Positions 7,591 to 15,226 of a stretch of 28,266 nucleotides of DNA are shown one piece after another. The stretch covers positions 1-28,266 of the forward strand of contig CALDLG010000010.1 of NCBI GenBank assembly GCA_937910785.1, read 5' to 3'. The translations under genes were made by a program, and so were the position numbers. How positions within the stretch are numbered: position 1 is the first letter of the stretch; the number at the start of each line of letters is the position of its first letter. The DNA comes from an uncultured Lachnospiraceae bacterium (lineage in GTDB: Bacteria > Bacillota > Clostridia > Lachnospirales > Lachnospiraceae). The notes beneath the pieces are model-generated. The model was not told where the DNA came from, did not search any database, and saw only the letters and a list, made by a program, of their open reading frames with translations.

Positions 7591-9852
7591 TCAGCTCTTC
7601 TTTGCCATCTTCTTACGCAGCAGGCTCCACAACGCTCCTGCAAGACAGATCGAAGAATAGGTTCCGCAGATGATGCCTGCCATCAACGGAAGCGCAAACT
7701 CTCTGATGGAAGAGACACCAAACACTTCCAGGGAAGCTACCATAAAGAACGTCGTCAGAGAAGTGAAAACGCTTCTCGACAGTGTCTGGGAAATGCTTCT
7801 GTTCACCACTTCATCCAGATCGTCCTTCCGTCCCATCTCTCTCATATTCTCACGAATACGATCGAAAATAACGATGGTCGCGTTGATGGAATAACCCACA
7901 ATCGTCAGCATGCAGGCAATGAAGGTATTGCCCACCGGGACTCTGACCGCCGCATAGAATGCGAGTACGACCAGAATATCATGCAGTAATGCGATAACCG
8001 CACTGGCGCCGAAACGAATATCCTTGAAACGGAACCAGATATAGATCAGCATGCAGACAGCCGCAGCCACAATCGCAATAACCGCATCGGCTTTCATCTC
8101 CGAGCTGACGGTCGCGCTGATCGTCTCTGCCGTAATGGAGCTTTCCTCCACGCCGAAATTCGATACCATTACATTCTTGAAGGTCTCTCTTTCCTCTACG
8201 CTCAGTGTTCTCGTCTTGATGATGATCTGGTTGGAACCGGCCACCTTCGTCGTCTGTACATTGCCGTCTCCGGTAATGTCTTCAATTAACGGCACAATAT
8301 CGGAATCGATTTTCTCGATCGGCATATCTTCCTGCAGCGTCAGCGTCGTTGACGTACCTCCCACAAACTCCAGGCTGTAATTAAGCGCTGACCTTCCGGA
8401 TGCCTGATTCACACCCATTACCACAAAGCCTGCGAGAATCACAGCGATGGAAATTCCAAAAAACGCCTTCTGTCTGGACAGAATCCGCAGCGTTTTCTTC
8501 TCTTTTGCCACACCATAAGCCTTCGGGCTCTGAACGCCCAGCGCGTGGAGCGCGTTTAAGATAAATTTCGTAATGATCAGCGCCGTAAACATGGAAAGGA
8601 TAATACCGAGCGCCAGTGTCTGCGCAAATCCTTTGATCGTTCCGGTTCCCTTGATCGCCAGTACGGCCGCAGCGATTAAAGTCGTAATGTTACCGTCCAA
8701 AATCGCGGACAGGGCTTTGGAAAAGCCGATTTTAATAGCTGACTGGACCGTCTTGCCGGTAGCCAGCTCCTCTCTGATTCTTGCGAAAATAATAACGTTC
8801 GCATCCACTGCCATACCGATGGAAAGGATAATACCCGCGATACCGGGCAGGGTCAGCGTCACTTCGAAAGCGTCTAACAGAATCACCATCAGCGCGGTAT
8901 ATAAAGCAAGCGAAAAGCTGGCCGCAATACCGGGCACATAATAAACCGCGATCATGAAGATGACGACCAGTGCGAAACCAACCACCGCCGCAATCAGACT
9001 GGTCCGAATGGCATCGGAGCCAAGCTGTGCGCCGACTACACTGGAACGCAGTTCCTGAAGCTCTAACTTCAGTCCGCCGATGCGGATCGTGGATGCCAGT
9101 CTGTCCGCTTCTTCGAAGCTGTCCTGTCCGGTAATGACCGCGCTTCCGTCCGAGATCACCGCCTGAACGTTCGGCACACTCACAAACTTTCCATCATAAT
9201 AAATCGCAATGGATTCTCCCGCTTTAAAAGCCTTCTCCGTTGCCGCCGCGAAAGCGGTTGTTCCGGCTTCTGTCAGCGTCAGCTGTACCACATATTCGGT
9301 ATTGTTCAGCACGCTGTCCTGCTGGGAACCGGCCTGCGCACTGGCCACATCCGTACCGGTCAGCACAATGGAGCCGTCCGCCTGCAGCTCTTCCAGCGTC
9401 TTCGTCAGATCATACTGCATAACGATATTGCCGTCCCCGTCAACCGCGAAATTGGATATATAGTTCTGATTGCCCGCGCTGTCCGTCTGGGCAATGAAAT
9501 ACAACGTTCCGGGCTGTCCCAGTTCTTCCAGAATCGCATTGGCATCGGAAACGCCCGGAATCTCAATATTGATCCGGTCATCCCCTTCCTGATAGACCTG
9601 CGCCTCCGTACTGTAATTCTCGACACGCTGCTGTAATTTGTAGATCGTGTCGCTCATATCTTCCTTATCGGGCAGTTCATCTCCCACTACCTGATAGGTG
9701 ATACTGACGCCTCCGGCCAGATCAAGGCCCAGCCTGATGCTGGAAGCGGAGCCCGATTTGTCCGCACCGGCACCGAATACGGCCAGATATCCCAGCCCAA
9801 CCAGTGCGAGTACGAAGATCACCAGGCCTGTAATGGCTTTGTTCTTCTTCAT
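7591..9852 (-). CDS. secDF: Protein translocase subunit SecDF (SecD-SecF fusion)
   Basis: 753 aa. One polypeptide contains both accessory Sec subunits. The SecD half (about 1-435) has an N-terminal helix, SIRLGLDLAGGVSITYQV (D1), the large P1 periplasmic region, and SIGMAVDANVIIFARIREEL. The SecF half (about 455-750) has EFVGGTSTTLTL, TIVGYSINATIVIFDRIREN, and a lysine-rich end. Twelve transmembrane helices are expected. It uses the proton-motive force to pull secreted proteins out of SecYEG. Bacilli and many Clostridia have this fusion, whereas E. coli has two genes. It starts 17 nt after the scfB stop, so it is very likely cotranscribed with the SCIFF maturase; this neighbourhood is known in Clostridia. 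AAAGGA lies about 10 nt before the ATG. Complete, no frameshift. Confidence 0.97.
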   Translation of the reverse strand: MKKNKAITGLVIFVLALVGLGYLAVFGAGADKSGSASSIRLGLDLAGGVSITYQVVGDELPDKEDMSDTIYKLQQRVENYSTEAQVYQEGDDRINIEIPGVSDANAILEELGQPGTLYFIAQTDSAGNQNYISNFAVDGDGNIVMQYDLTKTLEELQADGSIVLTGTDVASAQAGSQQDSVLNNTEYVVQLTLTEAGTTAFAAATEKAFKAGESIAIYYDGKFVSVPNVQAVISDGSAVITGQDSFEEADRLASTIRIGGLKLELQELRSSVVGAQLGSDAIRTSLIAAVVGFALVVIFMIAVYYVPGIAASFSLALYTALMVILLDAFEVTLTLPGIAGIILSIGMAVDANVIIFARIREELATGKTVQSAIKIGFSKALSAILDGNITTLIAAAVLAIKGTGTIKGFAQTLALGIILSMFTALIITKFILNALHALGVQSPKAYGVAKEKKTLRILSRQKAFFGISIAVILAGFVVMGVNQASGRSALNYSLEFVGGTSTTLTLQEDMPIEKIDSDIVPLIEDITGDGNVQTTKVAGSNQIIIKTRTLSVEERETFKNVMVSNFGVEESSITAETISATVSSEMKADAVIAIVAAAVCMLIYIWFRFKDIRFGASAVIALLHDILVVLAFYAAVRVPVGNTFIACMLTIVGYSINATIVIFDRIRENMREMGRKDDLDEVVNRSISQTLSRSVFTSLTTFFMVASLEVFGVSSIREFALPLMAGIICGTYSSICLAGALWSLLRKKMAKKS

Positions 9853-9869
9853 TTCTCTTTCATCCTTTC

Positions 9870-11279
9870 TTAAATACCGGCTGTTACCGGCTGTGCATCC
9901 CCGCAGTCAGCCAGCGCCGCCTTTATCATAATCGCGCATTCAATGCGCTTTCTCTGCAGCTCACAGCCCAGATCATATACATCATGGATACTGCCATGGA
10001 ACTGATAGGAATTCGCCGCACATCCGCCGCTGCAGTAAAACTTCGCGAAACAGTTCCTGCATTTCTCCTTCGTATATACATTACAGCTTTTAAAGGAATC
10101 CCTGATATCCGGCCGGGTAATTCCATCCTTCACATTTCCCATCAGAAACGCTTCGTTTCCCACAAACTGATGGCAGGGATAGAAATCTCCCCATGGCGTC
10201 ACCGCCAGATACTCGTTTCCCGATCCACAGCCGGAAAGCCTCTTGGCAACACAGGGCCCACCTTCTAAATCTATCATAAAATGGAAAAAATTGAAAGCTT
10301 TTCCTTCTTTTCTTCTTTTTAAATATTCCAGCGCAAGCTTATCATATTCCTGAAGCAGCGCCGGCACATCCTCTTCCCGAAGTGCATAGTCCGCTTCCGG
10401 CCCCGCAACGACAGGTTCCACGGAAATCTGTTCAAATCCAAGATCCGCCAGATGTTTCACATCCTCCGCGAAGTCCGGATTATACCGCGTATAGGTTCCG
10501 CGCACATAATAATTCATCTGGTTCCTGCTTTCGGCCGCCTTTTGAAACTTCGGCACAATCTCCTCATAGCTTCCCTGTCCGCCCCGATGCGGCCGCATTC
10601 GATCGTTTACCTCCCTGCGTCCGTCGATGCTTAAAACGACATTCCCCATCTCGCGGTTCACAAATTCCATGATCTCATCGTTTAAAAGAACGCCGTTTGT
10701 TGTCAGCGTAAACCGGAATTTTTTATGATGCTCCTTCTCAATGCTCCTTCCGTATTCCACAAGCCGCTTCACCACATCCCAGTTCATCAGGGGTTCACCG
10801 CCGAAGAAATCCACTTCCAGATTTACCCGGTTCCCGGAGTTTACCACCAGAAAATCCAGCGCTCCTTTCCCCACCTCAAAGCTCATGAGAGCCCTTCTTC
10901 CATGATATTCTCCCTCCTGCGCAAAACAGTACCTGCAGGCCAGATTGCAGTCATGAGCAATATGCAGGCACAAAGCCTTAACGACCGTCTCCCGCTCTCC
11001 GAAATCCTCAATATATTTTTCGTAGATATCCTCCGTAAAAAGCATGCCGGCATCCTTTAATTCCAGAATCTCCTCCACCGCTTCCGATGCCATGTCCGCG
11101 GAAATATCCGTTTTTCTTAAAACGGCCTGTTTCACGATCTCCTCTTTTGCCGTATTTTCGGACAGAAGCGTCTCTACGACAGGAATCAGATCATAAACAA
11201 GATCATCCACGACATGAACGCTTCCGCTGTTCACGTCCAGTACGATATTATAGCCGTTATTCTTGTATTGATGTACCAA
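9870..11279 (-). CDS. scfB: SCIFF (six-cysteine peptide) radical SAM maturase
   Basis: About 470 aa. The radical SAM core carries CNLACRYC (Cx3Cx2C, near residue 111-118) for the SAM-bound 4Fe-4S cluster, followed by VDFFGGEPLMNWD, the family's GGEP motif. The C-terminal SPASM region has GGPCVAKRLSGCGSGNEYLA, DFYPCHQFVG, and CRNCFAKFYCSGGCAANSYQ, which bind two auxiliary clusters. The N-terminal part (VHQYKNNGYNIVLDVNSGSV) is the peptide-binding region conserved in SCIFF maturases. The enzyme makes Cys-to-Thr thioether links in the ScfA precursor encoded just upstream. I chose TTG at 11279: AAAAGGAG ends 8 nt before it and it gives the usual start MVHQY. The ATG at 11285 is only 2 nt from the same ribosome binding site. 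All cluster cysteines are present. Confidence 0.95.
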   Translation of the reverse strand: MVHQYKNNGYNIVLDVNSGSVHVVDDLVYDLIPVVETLLSENTAKEEIVKQAVLRKTDISADMASEAVEEILELKDAGMLFTEDIYEKYIEDFGERETVVKALCLHIAHDCNLACRYCFAQEGEYHGRRALMSFEVGKGALDFLVVNSGNRVNLEVDFFGGEPLMNWDVVKRLVEYGRSIEKEHHKKFRFTLTTNGVLLNDEIMEFVNREMGNVVLSIDGRREVNDRMRPHRGGQGSYEEIVPKFQKAAESRNQMNYYVRGTYTRYNPDFAEDVKHLADLGFEQISVEPVVAGPEADYALREEDVPALLQEYDKLALEYLKRRKEGKAFNFFHFMIDLEGGPCVAKRLSGCGSGNEYLAVTPWGDFYPCHQFVGNEAFLMGNVKDGITRPDIRDSFKSCNVYTKEKCRNCFAKFYCSGGCAANSYQFHGSIHDVYDLGCELQRKRIECAIMIKAALADCGDAQPVTAGI

Positions 11280-11306
11280 AATCATTTCTCCTTTTCCGAA
11301 CGCATA

Positions 11307-11334
11307 ATAAGCAGCGACGCGAATCGCTGCTTAT
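11307..11334 (-). other. Intercistronic hairpin between scfA and scfB
   Basis: A perfect 11-bp stem (11307-11317 with 11324-11334, ATAAGCAGCGA and its complement) has a 6-nt loop. It lies 66 nt after the scfA stop and 27 nt before the scfB start. No proper T run follows on the minus strand (TTATTATG), so it looks like a leaky terminator or an RNA-stability element that would give more scfA than scfB message. The structure is seen; the function is inferred. Confidence 0.65.
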
Positions 11335-11399
11335 AAAACATCATTTCAACAACCATGTCATTCTCTTATTACATGACATCGATACGAATACGATAAAGC

Positions 11400-11543
11400 T
11401 TATTTCGTCTGCTCACAGCTCTGATTGCCAACCGTACAGGATGTCTTGCAGGCTGACTGGCAGGATGTCTGGCACTCGCCGCAGCCGCCTTTTTTCATGG
11501 ATTCCTTCAAATCTCTCGTGTTTAAAGTCTTAATGTGTTTCAT
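11400..11543 (-). CDS. scfA: SCIFF ranthipeptide precursor (six Cys in forty-five residues)
   Basis: 47 aa. It opens MKHIKTLNTRDLKESMKKGG (leader) and ends with a core of six cysteines: C21, C24, C28, C32, C36 and C43, in the pattern GGCGECQTSC, QSACKTSCTV, NQSCEQTK. This is the invariant SCIFF family of Clostridia. The Clostridium thermocellum homologue CteA is reported to receive a thioether between Cys32 and Thr37, and both residues are present here at the same numbers. The maturase scfB follows immediately. GGAGGAGC precedes two tandem ATG codons; the second (11543) has the better 6-nt spacing and matches family length. It has its own promoter and a 5' hairpin. Members have been linked to quorum sensing and metabolism, but the biological role remains open. 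Confidence 0.96.
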   Translation of the reverse strand: MKHIKTLNTRDLKESMKKGGCGECQTSCQSACKTSCTVGNQSCEQTK

Positions 11544-11586
11544 CATGCTCCTCCATTCTTACCAGACCACTGACAGGCCCTTCTTC

Positions 11587-11606
11587 CAGCCGGCAGAAAC
11601 CGGCTG
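11587..11606 (-). other. 5' UTR hairpin of scfA
   Basis: A 7-bp GC-rich stem CAGCCGG/CCGGCTG with a 6-nt loop lies about 10 nt after the predicted transcription start and about 44 nt before the scfA start. A stable hairpin at the 5' end usually protects the message from decay. It lacks a T run, so it is not a terminator. Confidence 0.5.
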
Positions 11607-11623
11607 TGTTTACAATTTGAAAT

Positions 11624-11652
11624 AGTATATCATATATTCTTCCTTATGAAAA
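11624..11652 (-). promoter_or_regulatory. Promoter of scfA
   Basis: On the minus strand TTTTCA (11647-11652) and TATACT (11624-11629) are 17 bp apart. The -10 box is good and the -35 box moderate. It sits in the 118-bp gap after the TIGR04086 gene and would give a leader of about 74 nt for scfA, separating its expression from the upstream membrane-protein gene. Confidence 0.6.
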
Positions 11653-11661
11653 GTGTTTTTT

Positions 11662-12048
11662 TCAGCTGATCATGCCCCCAAGCATTCCACTGCCCCCACA
11701 GAGCGCGAAAACAGTAATCAGACTGCCTCCCGCGTTCTCGAACCCTTTGTTTACGATGAGTGAAACCGCTGTCAGAATCAGAAAATAAATGCAGCCCATG
11801 GCAAGGCCCCACAGAAATTTCTTCTCTCCCGCCCTTTTTCCGGCGATAAAGCCTGCCAGAAACGTTACGACTATGTAGATCACGATGATACAGATCGATA
11901 CAACCTTCTCCGACAGTCCGAAGCGGTACAGCATCATCGCCAGCAGAAGCAGAAGCCCTGCCGTCAGAATATACGCGGCAAGCATACATTTCATGACGAA
12001 AATGACCTTCCCGCTTTCAACCGTTTTTTTCTCCGTAACAATACCCAT
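11662..12048 (-). CDS. TIGR04086 family membrane protein
   Basis: 128 aa with four hydrophobic helices (about 17-40, 47-68, 77-98, 106-126). The GxxAGKRAGEKKFLWGLAMG segment between helices 2 and 3 and the glycine-rich end LCGGSGMLGGMIS fit the small TIGR04086 family of Clostridia. The family is usually found near SCIFF and SecDF/YajC genes, as here; its function is unknown. A role in export or membrane handling of the SCIFF product is only a guess from context. The AAAGGG before the ATG is just 1 nt away, too close for efficient initiation. However, a 20-codon leader ORF ends 8 nt upstream, so translation may depend on ribosomes finishing that ORF. First gene of the minus-strand SCIFF unit. 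Confidence 0.83.
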   Translation of the reverse strand: MGIVTEKKTVESGKVIFVMKCMLAAYILTAGLLLLLAMMLYRFGLSEKVVSICIIVIYIVVTFLAGFIAGKRAGEKKFLWGLAMGCIYFLILTAVSLIVNKGFENAGGSLITVFALCGGSGMLGGMIS

Positions 12049-12056
12049 ACCCTTTC

Positions 12057-12119
12057 TCAGCCCGCGGATTTATGCCCTGCAAGCACAAATTCGCGATTGA
12101 AAAATCTCAGATTTTTCAA
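12057..12119 (-). CDS. Putative 20-codon leader ORF before the TIGR04086 gene
   Basis: A TTG codon at 12119 lies 8 nt after AAGGAGG, the best ribosome binding site in this intergenic region. The frame reads MKNLRFFNREFVLAGHKSAG and stops with TGA at 12057, 8 nt before the ATG of the membrane-protein gene. Its first codons form the perfect hairpin at 12095-12121. It may be a leader peptide that couples or attenuates translation. Alternatively it may be part of a dispersed intergenic repeat that carries a ribosome binding site. It is too short to be certain from sequence. Confidence 0.4.
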   Translation of the reverse strand: MKNLRFFNREFVLAGHKSAG

Positions 12120-12121
12120 TC
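12095..12121 (-). repeat. Perfect 12-bp inverted repeat in the leader region
   Basis: GATTGAAAAATC and GATTTTTCAATC are separated by 3 nt (TCA). On the minus strand the hairpin starts 7 nt after the AAGGAGG site and covers the TTG start of the leader ORF, so folding would block initiation there. It could equally be half of a REP-like intergenic element. No T tract follows, so it is not a terminator. Confidence 0.7.
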
Positions 12122-12189
12122 CAGGCCCCTCCTTCTCTTTTATTTTTCTTAAAAAGATATTAAATATATATTCCGGACACAGGAAAAAC

Positions 12190-12218
12190 TTGACACAATA
12201 TTCTCTATCATGTAATAT
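12190..12218 (+). promoter_or_regulatory. Promoter of the CorC/HlyC-domain gene
   Basis: TTGACA (12190-12195) and TAATAT (12213-12218) are 17 bp apart. The -35 box is perfect and the -10 box imperfect. It would give a leader of roughly 45 nt. Confidence 0.6.
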
Positions 12219-12271
12219 TTTTTACTAAGAAATCTATTCAAAATTATTTTAAAAGGAGTGTGAATTTTTCA

Positions 12272-13564
12272 TTGGATACCACAGGTGTCATACAACTCAG
12301 TTCCCTATTGATTCTGGTTTTACTGTCAGCGTTCTTTTCTTCTGCCGAAACTGCTTTTACTACCGTAAATCAGGTACGGCTCCGCACATTGGCACAGGAG
12401 AACAATAAACGTGCCGTCCGCGTCCTTTCCATACTGGAACAATACAGCAAAATGCTCAGTACGATCCTGATCGGCAATAATATTGTCAACATCAGCGCTT
12501 CTTCTGTTGCAACGACCTTTGCCATCCGGACATGGGGAAGCTATATGGTCGGCTTCGTAACGGGCGCATTAACGCTTATCATCCTGCTGTTTGGCGAAAT
12601 CATTCCGAAAACATGGGCAATGAACAGTTCGGAGAAGATTTCCCTGCTCTACAGCGGTATCATTCATTCCCTGATGACACTGCTCACCCCGGTCATTTTC
12701 CTCGTCGACAAGCTGTCCGCCGGCATCCTGCATCTGCTGCATATCGACGACAGCGACCGCAATATGAGCATCTCGGAAAATGAACTGAAAACTTATGTGG
12801 ATGTGAGCCATGAAGGCGGCGCTATCGAATCCGAGGAACGGGAGATGATTTACAATGTGTTCGATTTCGGCGATGCGGTTGCCAAGGATATCATGGTGCC
12901 CAGAATTCATATGACGAGCATCTCCATTGCTTCGACCTATGATCAGGTGCTTTCGACCTTCAAGGCTTCCATGTTCACAAGGCTCCCGGTTTATGAGGAC
13001 GATCCTGACAACATCATTGGCATTGTCAATATCAAGGATTTTATTCTGGTAAAAGACAAGGAAAAATTCCAGATCAAGAAAATTCTGAGGAGCGCTTACT
13101 ATACATATGAATACAAGAAAATTGCCGATCTAATGATGGAAATGCGCGAGAAATCCTATAATATCACTTTCGTACTGAGCGAATACGGCACCACCGTCGG
13201 ACTGATTACGATGGAGGATCTGATCGAGGAAATCGTCGGCGAGATCCGGGATGAATATGATGAAGACGAAGACGAACTAATCAAGGAAACACAGCCCGGC
13301 CAGTTCCTCGTGGAAGCCGGCATGAAGCTCGACGATATCAATGACGCTCTGGAAACGGAGCTGGATTCGGAAGACTTCGATTCCATCGGCGGTCTGATGA
13401 TCGAACGACTTGAGCGGATTCCTGACGATAAGGAGACTATTCAGCTTGAAAATGGCATTCTGCTTCAGGCACAGGGTATCGCCAAGAATCGTATTCTGAA
13501 GGTCCTGATCACGCTTCCTGAGAAAGAGTCCGAAGAAGCCCCGGAAGCTGCATCGGATCAGTGA
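12272..13564 (+). CDS. CNNM/CBS/CorC-domain membrane protein (HlyC/CorC family)
   Basis: About 430 aa. Residues 1-190 form the CNNM (DUF21) membrane domain with three to four helices, starting SSLLILVLLSAFFSSAETAF and including LLFGEIIPKTWAMNSSE. A CBS pair follows (about 195-325), opening with DFGDAVAKDIMVPRIHM and ending EYGTTVGLITMEDLIEEIVG. The C-terminal CorC_HlyC domain (about 340-425) holds LEDI-like DINDALETEL and FDSIGGLMI. Relatives export magnesium or other divalent ions; the haemolysin name is historical. AAAAGGAG precedes two possible starts: GTG at 12260 is only 1 nt from it, so I prefer TTG at 12272 (13 nt). Its last 56 nt overlap the convergent HAD phosphatase gene. Confidence 0.92.
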   Translation: MDTTGVIQLSSLLILVLLSAFFSSAETAFTTVNQVRLRTLAQENNKRAVRVLSILEQYSKMLSTILIGNNIVNISASSVATTFAIRTWGSYMVGFVTGALTLIILLFGEIIPKTWAMNSSEKISLLYSGIIHSLMTLLTPVIFLVDKLSAGILHLLHIDDSDRNMSISENELKTYVDVSHEGGAIESEEREMIYNVFDFGDAVAKDIMVPRIHMTSISIASTYDQVLSTFKASMFTRLPVYEDDPDNIIGIVNIKDFILVKDKEKFQIKKILRSAYYTYEYKKIADLMMEMREKSYNITFVLSEYGTTVGLITMEDLIEEIVGEIRDEYDEDEDELIKETQPGQFLVEAGMKLDDINDALETELDSEDFDSIGGLMIERLERIPDDKETIQLENGILLQAQGIAKNRILKVLITLPEKESEEAPEAASDQ

Positions 13565-14177
13565 TCATCAGTTCTTCCGCCGCTCCGGCCTCAAGAAGCT
13601 GCTGACGGCTGCGAAAGCCCCATGTTACGCTGATGCAGGTCATCGGCACATTTTTCGCAGTCGCCAGGTCCACGTCGGAATCCCCGACATAAACGGCCTG
13701 TTCAGATGATACGGATAACTCTTCCAGCACCCGGTATACCGCATCGGGCGCTGGTTTTTTTCTGACCTTTTCACTCTCTCCCACCGCGTTCAGAATGCGA
13801 TCACCGAAATACAGTGCGCACAGCTCCTTCACCGCCGCGTCAAATTTGTTGGATACGACCGCCATCCGGTATCCCTGCTCCCTTAACTGTTCGAGCATCC
13901 TGAGAATCCCATCATAGGGTTTCGTCTTATCCTTGCAGTGCAGGGCATAATATTCCCGAAAAACCTTCAGAATCTCTTCATAATGAGGGTCCTTCGTTCC
14001 CTCCGGGAGCACGCGCTCAATCAGCTTGGCGATGCCATTTCCAACGAAGCTTCTGATCTCTTCAACAGATCTTTCCGGGAACCCAAACCTCCCGATCGCT
14101 TCGTTCACGCTGTCCGTCAGATCCTCCAGCGTGTCCAGTAACGTGCCGTCCAAATCAAATACAATTGTCTTAATCAT
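13509..14177 (-). CDS. HAD family phosphatase, phosphoglycolate phosphatase-like
   Basis: 222 aa. All four HAD motifs are seen: I, IVFDLDGTLLDT with nucleophile Asp8 and acid/base Asp10; II, AVVSNK; III, the lysine of RKKPAPDAVY; IV, VYVGDSDVDLATAKN. The helical cap between motifs I and II (about 16-85) is the C1 type found in Gph, which removes 2-phosphoglycolate, but substrate cannot be told from sequence. The start is ATG at 14177, with GGGGAGGAG 5 nt upstream; a longer frame to 14222 would run back into the end of the SseB-like gene. It starts 16 nt after that gene's stop, so the two are likely cotranscribed. Its 3' end overlaps the convergent CorC-domain gene by 56 nt. Confidence 0.9.
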   Translation of the reverse strand: MIKTIVFDLDGTLLDTLEDLTDSVNEAIGRFGFPERSVEEIRSFVGNGIAKLIERVLPEGTKDPHYEEILKVFREYYALHCKDKTKPYDGILRMLEQLREQGYRMAVVSNKFDAAVKELCALYFGDRILNAVGESEKVRKKPAPDAVYRVLEELSVSSEQAVYVGDSDVDLATAKNVPMTCISVTWGFRSRQQLLEAGAAEELMITDPMQLPGLLRTLSQEA

Positions 14178-14193
14178 GCGACTCCTCCCCTTC

Positions 14194-15180
14194 TCATTCA
14201 GCCTGTCCGTCCACAGCTCCACGCGCCAGATTCATAATCGTTTCGATCTCCGCACTGCCCGGCGCCTCCTCGATACGCACATGCTTCTTATCCGGCAGAA
14301 TGCGGCCAATCATATTTCCGTTCTCCGCCCGCTCGATCGTATAATAGGAAATCTCCTCCTCCGCCCGCTTCCAGACTACATAAATGCGGCAGCACAGCCC
14401 CTTCTCCGGCTTCTCCTCCGGCATATCGATCCTCGTAATCTGCATATCTTCCGTCACATTTAAAGTCAGCAGGGAAAAATCATCTTCTCCGTAAGGCATT
14501 TTGATTTCCTTCGGATAAATCTCCGCATACAGGGAAACCAGAAAAGCTCCCTCTTCCCGCTGTAGCTGCTCCAGTCCCTCTTTCTGTTTGTCAAACAGAA
14601 ACGACGGCAGCGCCGTATAAGCCATCATCCCATTGGCCAGCTGATGGAACTGTTTTTCCGTCAGTTTCACCGTTCTTGACTGCTGCGCTGCCCCGGCCCC
14701 GGACTGCTGCGCCGCTCCGGACTGTATCTGCTGCGCTCTCTTCATCGCGACCTCCAGAATCTGCGGTGGAAGGATGATGTTGTCCGTATAGGGATTCAGG
14801 ACAACAAGCTGTACTTTCTCCCGGTTCGCCATTGCCATTGCCACACAGTTAAAGAACGGAAGCGCCAGAATGGCAGGACTTCTCCTTTCTTTCGGAACCT
14901 GCTTTAAGGAAGAAAACAGCGGGAGCGCATGTTCTCCGCTTTCTTTCTGCAAAAGAACGGGAATAACTTTCGCGTCCTTCGGAAGCCTGACTCCTTTTCC
15001 TTCCCGCATGCCGTTCATTGTCTCCTGATCCAGATTTTCCGGCATCATCGCCGGTACATATAGAACCGCCTTTTCGAGCAGTTCCATGACTTTCACAAAA
15101 TTTTCGTTCGTCCGCTCCTTCGCAAATACTTCCACCGCAGCTTCCAGCTTACTGTTGTCTATTTTACGATTATCTGCCAT
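14194..15180 (-). CDS. SseB family protein
   Basis: 328 aa, cytoplasmic, no signal peptide. The N-terminal 150 residues match the SseB N-terminal domain: LEAAVEVFAKERTNENFVKV, VLYVPAMMP, VLLQKESGEHALPLFSSLKQ, and VQLVVLNPYTDNIILPPQIL. A Gln/Ser/Ala/Gly-rich linker (about 150-168, AQQSGAGAAQQS) separates it from a second alpha/beta part (about 168-325) that resembles an SseB C-terminal region. SseB takes its name from an E. coli gene affecting serine sensitivity; the biochemical role is unknown. GGAGG lies 7 nt before the ATG. The upstream gap holds a three-copy 39-40 bp tandem repeat, and the HAD phosphatase gene follows by 16 nt. Confidence 0.75.
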   Translation of the reverse strand: MADNRKIDNSKLEAAVEVFAKERTNENFVKVMELLEKAVLYVPAMMPENLDQETMNGMREGKGVRLPKDAKVIPVLLQKESGEHALPLFSSLKQVPKERRSPAILALPFFNCVAMAMANREKVQLVVLNPYTDNIILPPQILEVAMKRAQQIQSGAAQQSGAGAAQQSRTVKLTEKQFHQLANGMMAYTALPSFLFDKQKEGLEQLQREEGAFLVSLYAEIYPKEIKMPYGEDDFSLLTLNVTEDMQITRIDMPEEKPEKGLCCRIYVVWKRAEEEISYYTIERAENGNMIGRILPDKKHVRIEEAPGSAEIETIMNLARGAVDGQAE

Positions 15181-15226
15181 TTTTCATCCTCCTTTTCGAT
15201 TTTCAACTGATTTACCAGCAATTTGT

